Assembly: GCF_041224545.1 (NCBI RefSeq)
Contig: NZ_JBGFGP010000132.1
Coordinates: 1 to 64,000, forward strand
DNA length: 64,000 nt
Source: Sedimentitalea sp041224545
Lineage (GTDB): Bacteria; Pseudomonadota; Alphaproteobacteria; Rhodobacterales; Rhodobacteraceae
Direction: 5' to 3'
Of the stretch, positions 18,876-27,027 are shown in pieces. How positions within the stretch are numbered: the stretch's first letter is position 1; each line of letters starts with the position of its first letter. The position numbers and the translations under genes were made by a program. Below the pieces are notes generated by a model. It made no database searches, was not told where the DNA came from, and saw only the letters and a list, made by a program, of their open reading frames with translations.

Positions 18876-19318
18876 CCGCCGAAACCGACGTCGACCTGTT
18901 TCTCGAAGCGCAGGATACCGTGTGGGCGTCGGTGATCTCGGAACTGACCCGAGGCAGGAAAACAAGTCACTGGATGTGGTTTGTCTTCCCGCAACTCGCA
19001 TCGCTGGGCCAGTCGCACATGGCCCAGCTCTACGGTATTCACAACCTTTCCGAGGCCAGCGCTTATCTGGACGATCCCAAGCTGCGCGCGCGACTGCTTG
19101 AGGTGTCGCGCCTCATCCTGCGCCACCGTGACAGCACCGCCGAAGCGATCCTTGGTCCGACGGACGCGCTGAAGCTGCGATCGTCCATGACATTGTTTTC
19201 CGCGGTTCCCGACGCGCCGGATGAATTTTCCCAGATTCTCGAAACCTTTTATGGCGGCGCCCCCTGTCCGCTGACGCGCGCGGCGCTGCGGGGCCAAAGC
19301 GTTCCGCGCCGAACCTGA
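18872..19318 (+). CDS. DUF1810 family protein
   Basis: The 148-residue product belongs to DUF1810 (YcjD/calpastatin-like bacterial family), recognised from DLFLEAQDTVWASVISELTRG, the SHWMWFVFPQLASLGQS block and the conserved end DALKLRSSMTLFSAV. The biochemical function is not established. It overlaps the argG stop by 4 bp (ATGA), so it should be translated with argG, although DUF1810 genes elsewhere have many different neighbours. After it there is a 91-bp gap with no clear terminator before the convergent LysR gene. Confidence 0.85.
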   Translation: MTAETDVDLFLEAQDTVWASVISELTRGRKTSHWMWFVFPQLASLGQSHMAQLYGIHNLSEASAYLDDPKLRARLLEVSRLILRHRDSTAEAILGPTDALKLRSSMTLFSAVPDAPDEFSQILETFYGGAPCPLTRAALRGQSVPRRT

Positions 19319-19409
19319 GTCATCCGGCGACGGCATCGAGAGCCGCGCGAACAAGGCGCGACGCCGCCATGCAGGTCGCGTCGCGCAAGGTCGTTCAATG
19401 CAACAACGG

Positions 19410-20303
19410 CTATCCCCGGCGCTCTCGCAGGGCCCCCTGATCGGCGGCCATCTCGGCCCTTAACCAGGATGCAAAGGCAACGGTGCCCGGTGAGTGTTCG
19501 GCCTGTGGTGACAGGATCAGGTAGTAGGCTTCCTGCATCTGCGCGCGGTGCCCGAACGGCGCCACAAGGTGCCCCGACCGGATAAGATCGCTGGCTATGG
19601 TATCATGGGCCAGCGCCAACCCTCCACCCGCACGCGCGACCGACAGAGTCAGAGTGAACGTATTTGCATAGGTCACCTGCGGATCGGGCCAGGGCAGGTT
19701 CTGGTCCTCGGCCCAGGCCGACCAGTTGCACAGCAGGTTGGAACAATCATAGAGCGGCTGCATGGCCAGATCGGACAGGGTAACCGGATAATCCGGTGCG
19801 CAGACCGGGTAATAGTGATCGCTGCGCAGCAACTCGGCGCGGATTGAATCCGCCGGCCGAAGGGAAAAGCGGATCTCCACATCGACCCCTTCGGTCATGC
19901 CCGGCGGCTCCCACAGCTCGGTGGACAGGTTTAACTGCACATCCGGATGCGCGGCGCGGAACCGGGCCAGCCGCGGCGCAAGCCAGTGAACCGAAAACGT
20001 CAGGTTGGATTGGACCTGAACCACATCCTGATCGCTCCCGGTGATCGCCCGCGTGCCCCGCACCAGAGTACGAAAGGCATCGCGAACGACCGGCAGATAG
20101 GTCAGCCCGCTTTCGGTCAACTCCAGCGCACGCGGACGGCGATGAAACAACGGCCTGCCCAGATAGGCTTCGAGTGACTTGATCTGCTGGCTCACCGCGC
20201 TCTGGGTCATGTTCAGGTCGCGGGCGGCGCCGGTGAAGGACAGGTTGCGCGCCGCGGCCTCGAATGTGCGCAGCCAGCCCAGAGGAGGTAGCGGGGCTTG
20301 CAT
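19410..20303 (-). CDS. LysR-family transcriptional regulator (GcvA-like)
   Basis: The 297-residue regulator has a winged helix-turn-helix at 5-65 (LRTFEAAARNLSFTGAARDL, then MTQSAVSQQIKSLEAYLGRP) and a LysR effector-binding domain. The FEAAARNLSFTGAA pattern is typical of the GcvA subgroup. It is divergent from the class II aldolase gene with 103 bp between starts, so it probably controls the 20407-25455 catabolic cluster in response to a pathway metabolite. An AGGA sequence precedes the ATG at 20303. The inducer is unknown. Confidence 0.88.
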   Translation of the reverse strand: MQAPLPPLGWLRTFEAAARNLSFTGAARDLNMTQSAVSQQIKSLEAYLGRPLFHRRPRALELTESGLTYLPVVRDAFRTLVRGTRAITGSDQDVVQVQSNLTFSVHWLAPRLARFRAAHPDVQLNLSTELWEPPGMTEGVDVEIRFSLRPADSIRAELLRSDHYYPVCAPDYPVTLSDLAMQPLYDCSNLLCNWSAWAEDQNLPWPDPQVTYANTFTLTLSVARAGGGLALAHDTIASDLIRSGHLVAPFGHRAQMQEAYYLILSPQAEHSPGTVAFASWLRAEMAADQGALRERRG

Positions 20304-20406
20304 GCCATAATCCTGTCATAAGTTGCGCTAATGCGAAAGGGCAGATTTTTTCGTTCGATTTGCCGCGGGAACGCAGGCAAGTTCGGCATGACCGGAGGAG
20401 CACGAG

Positions 20407-21162
20407 ATGACAGTCACCACATTGCGACCGAACATGGATCATTGGCAGGAACGCGTCGATCTCGCCGCCGCCTTTCGCTGGACCGCCCGACTGAACATGC
20501 ATGAAGGTGTGTCGAACCATTTCTCGATGGCCATCAACGACGACGGCACCCGGTTCCTGATGAATCGCAACCAGGTACATTTCAGCCGTATCCGTGCCAG
20601 CGACCTGCTGGAACTGGATGCGAATGATCCCGACACGCTCAAGGGGCCGGACGCACCCGACGAAACGGCGTGGGGCCTGCATGGCGGGCTGCACCGGCTT
20701 TGCCCGCATGCCCGCTGTGCCATGCATGTGCATTCGATCCACGCCACCGTTCTCGCGAGCCTCGCCGACAGCCGGCTGCCGCCGATCGACCAGAATTGCG
20801 CCACGTTTTTCAATCGCTACGTGATCGACGATGGGTATGGCGGGCTGGCCTTTGGCGATGAGGGGGAACGCTGCGCCGCGCTGCTGACCGACCCGAAATG
20901 CAAGGTCATGATCATGGGCAATCACGGGATCATGATAATCGGCGACACGGTCGCGGATACATTCAACCGGATGTATTTTTTTGAACGCGCCGCCGAGACC
21001 TATATCCGTGCGCTTCAGACCGGACAACCGCTGCGGGTGTTGCCAGATGACATCGCCGAAAAGACCGCACGGGAACTCGAGGAATACCCGGAGCAGGCGG
21101 AACGCCACCTCACCGAACTCAAGGCGATCCTTGATTTCGAAGGCTCCGATTACGCCAGCTAG
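20407..21162 (+). CDS. Class II aldolase/adducin family protein
   Basis: The 251-residue protein is a metal-dependent class II aldolase-like enzyme. The zinc-ligand HxH is seen in MHVHSIHATV, the third His in GNHGIMI, and NHFSMAIND near residue 37 is the family's early Asn/His segment. Such enzymes split or rearrange small hydroxy-oxo compounds, though several members have decarboxylase or other roles. A strong GGAGGAG precedes its ATG. It leads the LysR-controlled cluster, 87 bp before the acyl-CoA dehydrogenase. The substrate is unknown; its place in a CoA pathway is unusual. Confidence 0.8.
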   Translation: MTVTTLRPNMDHWQERVDLAAAFRWTARLNMHEGVSNHFSMAINDDGTRFLMNRNQVHFSRIRASDLLELDANDPDTLKGPDAPDETAWGLHGGLHRLCPHARCAMHVHSIHATVLASLADSRLPPIDQNCATFFNRYVIDDGYGGLAFGDEGERCAALLTDPKCKVMIMGNHGIMIIGDTVADTFNRMYFFERAAETYIRALQTGQPLRVLPDDIAEKTARELEEYPEQAERHLTELKAILDFEGSDYAS

Positions 21163-21249
21163 CCACTCAGATACCAGACAGAAACCGGACCGGCGCTGCG
21201 AGGGCAGTGCCATCTGCCGCGCAGTCACAATCCAGAGAAGCGAGTAAAG

Positions 21250-22410
21250 ATGCAGTACGGCCTGACGCAGGAACAGGAGATGATCGTCTCGACAGTGCGA
21301 GCCTTTGTCGAGAAGGAAATCTATCCGCACGAAGAGCTGGTCGAACGCACCGGCGAAGTACCCGACGAGATCGCGCAAGAGATCAAGCGCAAGACGCAGG
21401 AACTGGGGTTCTATGCCTGCAACTTTCCCGAGAGCGTCGGATGCGCCGGGTTGAACCACATGGAATTTGCCCTGGTGGAACGGGAACTGGGGCGCGGATC
21501 GATGGCGCTCAACCACTTTTTCGGCCGTCCGCAGAACATCCTGATGGCCTGCGCGGGCGAGCAGGTCGAACGCTATCTGATGCCGGCCGTGCGAGGCGAG
21601 CGCATGGACGCGCTGGCGATGACCGAGCCGGGCGCGGGATCGGACGTGCGCGGCATGAAGTGCGCGGCGATCCGCGAGGGCGGAGACTGGGTGGTGAACG
21701 GCACCAAGCATTTCATTTCCGGGGCGGATCACGCGGATTTCATCATCGTCTTCATCGCCACCGGAGAGGACCAGACGCCGAAAGGGCCCAAGAAACGGAT
21801 CACCGCCTTTCTGGTCGACCGGGGCACGCCGGGCTTTACCATCCGCGACGGGTACAAATCCGTGTCCCATCGTGGTTACAAGAACATGATTCTCGAATTC
21901 GACGATTGCCGGCTGCCGGACTCCCAGGTTCTTGGAGAGGTGGACGGAGGTTTCGAGGTGATGAACACCTGGCTCTATGCCACGCGCATCACCGTCGCCA
22001 CGATGTCGGTCGGACGCGCGCGACGGGTGTTCGACTATGCGCTGGACTACGCGGCGACGCGGGAACAGTTCGGCCAGAAGATCGGCAAGTTTCAGGGCGT
22101 TTCGTTCCAGATCGCCGACATGATCACCGAAATAGATGCCGCGGATCTGTTGACGCTGGCCGCCGCGGACCGGCTGGACAAGAGGCTGCCCGCCAATCGC
22201 GAGATCGCGAGCGCCAAGCTCTATGCCAGCGAGATGCTGGCGCGGGTCACGGACACGGCAATCCAGATTCACGGGGGCATGGGCTTGATGGACGACTATC
22301 CGCTGGAACGATTCTGGCGGGACGCGCGGGTCGAGCGGATCTGGGACGGGACCAGCGAGATCCAGCGCCATATCATCAGCCGCGATCTGTTGCGGGCCCT
22401 GGGCGCGTGA
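21250..22410 (+). CDS. Acyl-CoA dehydrogenase family flavoprotein
   Basis: The 386-residue protein has the standard acyl-CoA dehydrogenase layout: helical N terminus, AMTEPGAGSDVRG (FAD and substrate region), beta domain ending near PDSQVLGEVDGGFEV, and a helical C terminus with TREQFGQKIGKFQG, QIHGGMGLMDD and RIWDGTSEIQ. At the usual catalytic base position (IYEGT in medium-chain enzymes) it has Asp366 (IWDGT). The alternative Glu used by isovaleryl-CoA dehydrogenase also seems absent. It may still be active with Asp, or act on an unusual acyl-CoA. It lies in the CaiD-type cluster and probably forms a 2,3-double bond in the pathway. Confidence 0.87.
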   Translation: MQYGLTQEQEMIVSTVRAFVEKEIYPHEELVERTGEVPDEIAQEIKRKTQELGFYACNFPESVGCAGLNHMEFALVERELGRGSMALNHFFGRPQNILMACAGEQVERYLMPAVRGERMDALAMTEPGAGSDVRGMKCAAIREGGDWVVNGTKHFISGADHADFIIVFIATGEDQTPKGPKKRITAFLVDRGTPGFTIRDGYKSVSHRGYKNMILEFDDCRLPDSQVLGEVDGGFEVMNTWLYATRITVATMSVGRARRVFDYALDYAATREQFGQKIGKFQGVSFQIADMITEIDAADLLTLAAADRLDKRLPANREIASAKLYASEMLARVTDTAIQIHGGMGLMDDYPLERFWRDARVERIWDGTSEIQRHIISRDLLRALGA

Positions 22411-22445
22411 AGGCGGTTCGAATGGGCATGGCCCATCCGAGCGGT

Positions 22446-22497
22446 GCGAGGGGCCAGCCCCTCGCGCTCCCCGGGATATTTTCAACAGGAAAAAGGG
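22446..22497 (+). repeat. Intergenic hairpin plus CCCCGG-type element, copy A
   Basis: GCGAGGGGC (22446-22454) and GCCCCTCGC (22457-22465) form a perfect 9-bp hairpin, followed by GCTCCCCGGGATATTTTCAA and an A-rich tail. A similar arrangement with CTCCCCCGGAGTATTT and a following purine-rich tail is at 38911-38958 in the same plus-strand orientation. The shared hairpin, CCCCGG and TATTT parts suggest a dispersed family. Here it sits 36 bp after the acyl-CoA dehydrogenase stop, where it could also reduce read-through. Confidence 0.55.
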
Positions 22498-22651
22498 GAG
22501 ACGACCGGATGATCGCCCCCCGAACGGAAAGAGCACGCTCTTTTCCCTGCACGGCCATCGGCGTCCCCGCCTGTGCCGTATCGGCAGTCTGGCGCCGAAG
22601 GGTTAACATTTCATGTTCCGCAGCCGGTCCGGCACGTCGGCGGGTGTACCG

Positions 22652-24673
22652 ATGACGCGTGACCTGTCGCGGATGCTGGCGCCGCGCGGAATTGCGGTCA
22701 TCGGTGGCGGGACCTGGTGTGCGTCGATCGTGAGCGCCGCGCGGCGCATCGGGTTTGTCGGAACGATCATGCCCGTTCATCCCGACGGGCGCGAGATTGC
22801 CGGGCTGCGTGCAGTGCCGTCCGTTGCCGATTGCGCGGTGCCGATCGATGTGGCCTTTGTGGGCGTGAACCGGCATGCAACCATCGATATCGTGTCGCAG
22901 CTGTCACGCCTGGGCAGTGGCGGCGCGGTGTGTTTTGCCTCGGGGTTTACCGAGGCGTCAACCGAAGATGCCAATGGGCCAGATTTGCAGGCCCGGCTGG
23001 TTGCGGCGGCTGCCGATATGCCCGTGCTTGGACCGAACTGCTATGGATTCGTCAATGCGCTGGACCGGGCGGCGATCTGGCCGGATCAACATGGCATGCG
23101 GCCAGTGGAGCGCGGTGTTGCGATCCTGACGCAATCGTCGAACATCGCGATCAACATGACGATGCAGCAGCGGGCGTTGCCGATTGCCTATATGGTCACT
23201 TGTGGAAACATGGCGCAAACCAGCCAGGCCGAGATTGCCGCCGCGCTGCTGGACGACAATCGCGTGACGGCGCTCGGGCTGCATATCGAAGGGTTTGGCG
23301 CGTTGCGCGACTGGGAAATGCTAGCGCGCAAGGCATATCGGCGCGGGATTCCGCTGGTGGCGCTCAAGCTGGGCAGATCGGAACAGGCACAGCGCGCGGC
23401 GGTATCGCACACGGCCTCGCTTGCGGGAAGTGATGCCGGCGCGCAGGCTTTCCTGGATCGGTTGGGGATTGCGCGGGTCGACACGGTGCCCGAGTTGCTG
23501 GAAACGTTGAAACTGTTGCATGGGGTGGGGCCGCTTGCGTCGAACCGGATCGCTTCGATCAGCTGTTCGGGCGGCGAGGCGAGCCTGATCGCGGACATGG
23601 CGCTTGGGCACGAACTTGTGTTTCCGCCATTGGGGCAGCATCAGAAAGAGGCGCTGAGATCGGCGCTCGGACCGATGGTCGCCTTGGCCAACCCGCTGGA
23701 TTACCACACCTATATCTGGCGCGATACCGAAGCCATGACGCGAGCCTGGGCGGCGATGGCCGCAGGAGATGTCGCTCTGACAATGAGCATTGTCGATTAC
23801 CCGCATACCGACGCCAGCGACTGGGATTGTGCGACAGAGGCCGCGCTCGCGGTCCGGGCCCGCAGCGGCGCGCCCTTTGCCATCGCGGCGAGCATGGCCG
23901 AACTGATGCCGGTGTCCACGGCGGAACGGTTGATGTCGCACGGTGTCGTACCGTTTTCCGGGCTGGCGGAAGCACTTGCGGCCGCCCAGGCGGCGGCGCG
24001 CGTGTCCGAGCCCGATCCGACTCCCATATTGCTGCCCGGTAAAGCGACCGTCGACACGGTACTGACCGAGGCGGAGGCCAAGGCGGCACTGTGCCGTCAC
24101 GGGCTGCCGGTTCCGGCCTTTCGCATAGTTGCAAGCCAACGGGCGCTGATGGAAGCAAGCGCGGAGCTTCGTCCGCCTTTTGCGCTCAAGGGCGTCGGGC
24201 TGGCGCACAAGTCGGAACATGGGGCTGTGCGGCTCGGGCTGGCACGGGACGCGTTGCAAGAGGCCGCGCGACAAATCGGCACCGACGCGTTCCTGATCGA
24301 GGAAATGGTCGCCGACGGGGTCGCCGAACTGCTGGTCGGCGTGCTGCGCGACGAGGCACATGGTTATGTGCTGACGCTGGGTGCCGGTGGCATTTTGACC
24401 GAATTGTTGCGCGATACGGTATCCCTTTTGCTGCCGGTTACCGAGGCCCAGGTCGAAGAGGCGCTTGGCCGGCTTGCCATCGCCCCGCTGCTGGCCGGGT
24501 ATCGCGGCCAGCCCGCCGCCGACATGAGGGCGATCCTGCACGCGGTGATGGCGGTGCAGGACTATGTGGTTGCCAACGCGGAAACCGTTGGTGAAGTTGA
24601 AATCAACCCGCTGATCTGCACGCCCGACCGGGCGGTTGCGGTGGACGCGCTGATCCGAAAGGCAAAGACATGA
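22652..24673 (+). CDS. ADP-forming acyl-CoA synthetase (acetate-CoA ligase family)
   Basis: The 673-residue protein fuses the subunits of an ADP-forming CoA ligase: a CoA-binding domain (GIAVIGGG and PVHPDGREIAG, residues 8-50), succinyl-CoA-synthetase-like domains with SHTASLAGSDAG, and a C-terminal ATP-grasp domain (about 450-673, with ALKGVGLAHKSEHGAV and EVEINPL). It would activate a carboxylic acid with CoA and ATP, replacing the AMP-forming CaiC of enteric carnitine systems. I prefer the ATG at 22652; another at 22613 is also possible. The stop overlaps the caiD-like start by 4 bp. Confidence 0.85.
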   Translation: MTRDLSRMLAPRGIAVIGGGTWCASIVSAARRIGFVGTIMPVHPDGREIAGLRAVPSVADCAVPIDVAFVGVNRHATIDIVSQLSRLGSGGAVCFASGFTEASTEDANGPDLQARLVAAAADMPVLGPNCYGFVNALDRAAIWPDQHGMRPVERGVAILTQSSNIAINMTMQQRALPIAYMVTCGNMAQTSQAEIAAALLDDNRVTALGLHIEGFGALRDWEMLARKAYRRGIPLVALKLGRSEQAQRAAVSHTASLAGSDAGAQAFLDRLGIARVDTVPELLETLKLLHGVGPLASNRIASISCSGGEASLIADMALGHELVFPPLGQHQKEALRSALGPMVALANPLDYHTYIWRDTEAMTRAWAAMAAGDVALTMSIVDYPHTDASDWDCATEAALAVRARSGAPFAIAASMAELMPVSTAERLMSHGVVPFSGLAEALAAAQAAARVSEPDPTPILLPGKATVDTVLTEAEAKAALCRHGLPVPAFRIVASQRALMEASAELRPPFALKGVGLAHKSEHGAVRLGLARDALQEAARQIGTDAFLIEEMVADGVAELLVGVLRDEAHGYVLTLGAGGILTELLRDTVSLLLPVTEAQVEEALGRLAIAPLLAGYRGQPAADMRAILHAVMAVQDYVVANAETVGEVEINPLICTPDRAVAVDALIRKAKT

Positions 24674-25455
24674 CGACATCCCCGATTTCCACCTCGCGCG
24701 AGGGCGCCGTGCTGATCGTGACGCTGAACCGGCCCAAGGCAAACGCCATCGATCTTGTGACCAGTCGGGTCATGGGCGAGGTTTTCCGTGAATACCGGGA
24801 TGATCCCGACCTGCGGGTCGCCGTTCTGACAGCCACGGGCGACAAGTTCTTCTGCCCTGGCTGGGATCTGAAGGCCGCCGCGGACGGGGATGCCGTTGAT
24901 GGCGATTATGGCATCGGCGGGTTCGGCGGCCTGCAGGAACTGCGCGGGATGAACAAGCCGGTGATCGCGGCCATCAACGGCATCGCCTGTGGCGGCGGGC
25001 TCGAACTGGCGCTGAGCGCCGACATGATCCTGGCGGCGGATCACGCCACCTTTGCCCTGCCGGAGATACGGTCGGGCACCGTCGCGGATGCGGCGAGTGT
25101 CAAGTTGCCCAAGCGCATCCCCTATCACATCGCGATGGAACTGCTGCTGACCGGGCGCTGGTTCGATGCCCAGGAGGCGCATCGCTGGGGGCTGGTCAAC
25201 GAGGTCCTGCCAGCGGACGCGCTGATGGAACGGGCGATGGAGCTGGCGCGGCTGATCGCGAGCGGCCCGCCGCTGGTCTATGCTGCGATCAAGGAAATCG
25301 TGCGCGACGCCGAAGACTCCAAGTTCCAGGACGCAATGAACCGGATCACCAAGCGTCAGTTGCAGAGTGTCGACATTCTCTATTCATCCGAGGATCAGCT
25401 GGAAGGCGCGCGCGCCTTTGCGGAAAAGCGGGACCCGGTCTGGAAGGGTCGATAG
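24670..25455 (+). CDS. CaiD-like enoyl-CoA hydratase (crotonobetainyl-CoA hydratase type)
   Basis: The 261-residue crotonase-fold protein resembles E. coli CaiD more than ordinary enoyl-CoA hydratases: CPGWDLKAA, GGFGGLQELRGMNKPVIAA, oxyanion-hole GIACGGGLELALSAD, and a C-terminal AFAEKRDPVWKGR that I recall being shared with CaiD. CaiD hydrates crotonobetainyl-CoA to L-carnitinyl-CoA. It overlaps the CoA ligase by 4 bp. The surrounding ligase, dehydrogenase and aldolase genes suggest a CoA route for carnitine, gamma-butyrobetaine or a similar acid. I call it CaiD-like only because the substrate is inferred. Confidence 0.82.
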   Translation: MTTSPISTSREGAVLIVTLNRPKANAIDLVTSRVMGEVFREYRDDPDLRVAVLTATGDKFFCPGWDLKAAADGDAVDGDYGIGGFGGLQELRGMNKPVIAAINGIACGGGLELALSADMILAADHATFALPEIRSGTVADAASVKLPKRIPYHIAMELLLTGRWFDAQEAHRWGLVNEVLPADALMERAMELARLIASGPPLVYAAIKEIVRDAEDSKFQDAMNRITKRQLQSVDILYSSEDQLEGARAFAEKRDPVWKGR

Positions 25456-25464
25456 GCGGGCCGC

Positions 25465-26097
25465 TCAACGCTTGCAGAATACCGCGATCAGAGCGATGTC
25501 ATCGCGGTGTTCGCCGGTGGCAAGATCGCCGTAGATCCGTGTCTCTTTCAGCGAAAGCGCCTGAATCCGCGTTTCCGCGAGTTTTGCGAGCTTGGCGGCG
25601 AAACCGGCGCATTCATAATGCTTCGCATTGATGGACAATGCAAATTGCGCACCATGCCGCGCGACCGGCAACAGAGCGTCGATTGCGTCGGGCCCCACAT
25701 GACCGGTGGTGAAAGTGCCGGAGGACACGATGCCGGAATAGCTCTCGTGCGGAACCGGAATACCAAGGTTCAGATCGGCTTCGATGGCATCGCGATAGAT
25801 GTCCTTGCGCATTGCCTGATCGAGCATCTCGGCGCTGATGTCGGTTGCATCGATCGGTCCGACGCCGAGATCGCCCAGCACTGCGCCGCACAGGCCGGTG
25901 CCCGCCCCCACATCGAGAACCGGCCCCTGCCCGCCAGCCGCGACAAAGGCGCGCGCCGTGTGCACATGCAGTTGGTAATCCTCGCGCGCGGCAAAGGACT
26001 GATCGTAATCACCGGCCCATTCCGCATAGAGACGCCGGGAGTCCTGCGGCGTGTTCAGCGCATAGGCTGATTTCAGATCGGGTGCATCATCGCTCAT
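25465..26097 (-). CDS. Class I SAM-dependent methyltransferase
   Basis: The 210-residue protein has the Rossmann-type SAM-binding motif GPVLDVGAGTGLCGA and a following acidic motif PIDATDISAEMLDQA, then a conserved substrate-domain segment. It would methylate an unidentified acceptor. I start at 26097 (MSDDAPDLKSAYAL), because the longer frame to 26214 has no family character and a GATGGG sequence precedes this ATG. It is convergent with the caiD-like gene (9 bp between stops) and divergent from the epimerase-like gene at 26185. Confidence 0.78.
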   Translation of the reverse strand: MSDDAPDLKSAYALNTPQDSRRLYAEWAGDYDQSFAAREDYQLHVHTARAFVAAGGQGPVLDVGAGTGLCGAVLGDLGVGPIDATDISAEMLDQAMRKDIYRDAIEADLNLGIPVPHESYSGIVSSGTFTTGHVGPDAIDALLPVARHGAQFALSINAKHYECAGFAAKLAKLAETRIQALSLKETRIYGDLATGEHRDDIALIAVFCKR

Positions 26098-26184
26098 CAG
26101 CCCATCAAAGTCACAACCGGGATTCGAATCAAGTGCGTCGTTGAAGCACTTGCATCTGATCAAGCCGCGTATCATCAAGGAACG

Positions 26185-27027
26185 ATGACCGGTACACTTC
26201 TCTCCATGGGCCACGGCTATACCGCGCGGGCCTTGTCAAATCGGGTGGCTCCTGCGGGCTGGCGCGTCATCGGCACCACCCGTGACCGGGACCAGCTTGA
26301 CAACATTCGGCAATCGGGCGCCGAACCGATGCTCTGGCCCGGTGACGTACCGCCATTGGACGGGGTGACACATCTGCTGATTTCAACGGCGCCGACCGAA
26401 GAGGGGGATCCGGTACTGCACGCCCTCGGACAGGAGATCGCCCGGCGCGCCCGCCAGTTTCAGTGGGTCGGCTACCTGTCGACCACGGCGGTCTATGGCG
26501 ATCATCAGGGCGCATGGGTAGATGAGACGACACCCGCAACCCCGGCCTCCAAGCGCGGACGGCTGAGGGTGCATGCAGAAGAGCAATGGGCCGCGATACC
26601 CGACCTGCCGCTGCATATCTTTCGCCTCGCGGGCATTTACGGCCCCGGACGCGGTCCGTTCTCGAAACTGAAACGCGGCGGTCTGCGCCGGATCATAAAA
26701 CCCGGTCAGGTGTTTTCGCGCATTCACGTCGACGATATCGCCACGGTGCTCGCGGCCTCGATGAACCGCCCCGATCCCGGCGCGATCTATAATGTCTGCG
26801 ACGACGAACCGGTGCCACCGCAGGATGTCATCGCCTATGCGGCGGAACTCCAGGGCTTGCCGCTGCCGCCCGCCGTGCCCTTCGATGAGGCCGACCTGAG
26901 CCCGATGGCGCGCAGTTTCTATAGCGAGAACAAGCGGGTGCGCAACGACAGGATCAAGCGGGACCTCGGCATAACACTGCGCTACCCCGACTATCGCTCG
27001 GGTCTGACCGCCCTGCACGGCACCTGA
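26185..27027 (+). CDS. NAD(P)-dependent epimerase/dehydratase-like protein (YeeZ-like)
   Basis: The 280-residue short-chain dehydrogenase-like protein has an altered dinucleotide motif near its start (SMGHGYTARAL), STTAVYGDHQG, and a typical FRLAGIYGPGRGP block. The YxxxK catalytic pair is not clearly placed, which is common in the YeeZ group, whose role is not well defined. The start is preceded by AAGGAACG. Its stop codon and that of dxs on the opposite strand abut as TGATCA (27025-27030), so there is no intergenic space. Confidence 0.75.
   Translation: MTGTLLSMGHGYTARALSNRVAPAGWRVIGTTRDRDQLDNIRQSGAEPMLWPGDVPPLDGVTHLLISTAPTEEGDPVLHALGQEIARRARQFQWVGYLSTTAVYGDHQGAWVDETTPATPASKRGRLRVHAEEQWAAIPDLPLHIFRLAGIYGPGRGPFSKLKRGGLRRIIKPGQVFSRIHVDDIATVLAASMNRPDPGAIYNVCDDEPVPPQDVIAYAAELQGLPLPPAVPFDEADLSPMARSFYSENKRVRNDRIKRDLGITLRYPDYRSGLTALHGT

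Noticed and set aside
17655..19001. A 448-codon minus-strand open frame over argG
   Set aside because: It is antisense to argG, whose protein is unmistakable, so it is a shadow.
19747..22536. A 929-codon minus-strand open frame across several genes
   Set aside because: It runs opposite the aldolase and acyl-CoA dehydrogenase genes, which have clear families, and its own translation has no recognisable domain. Long antisense frames are common at this GC content.
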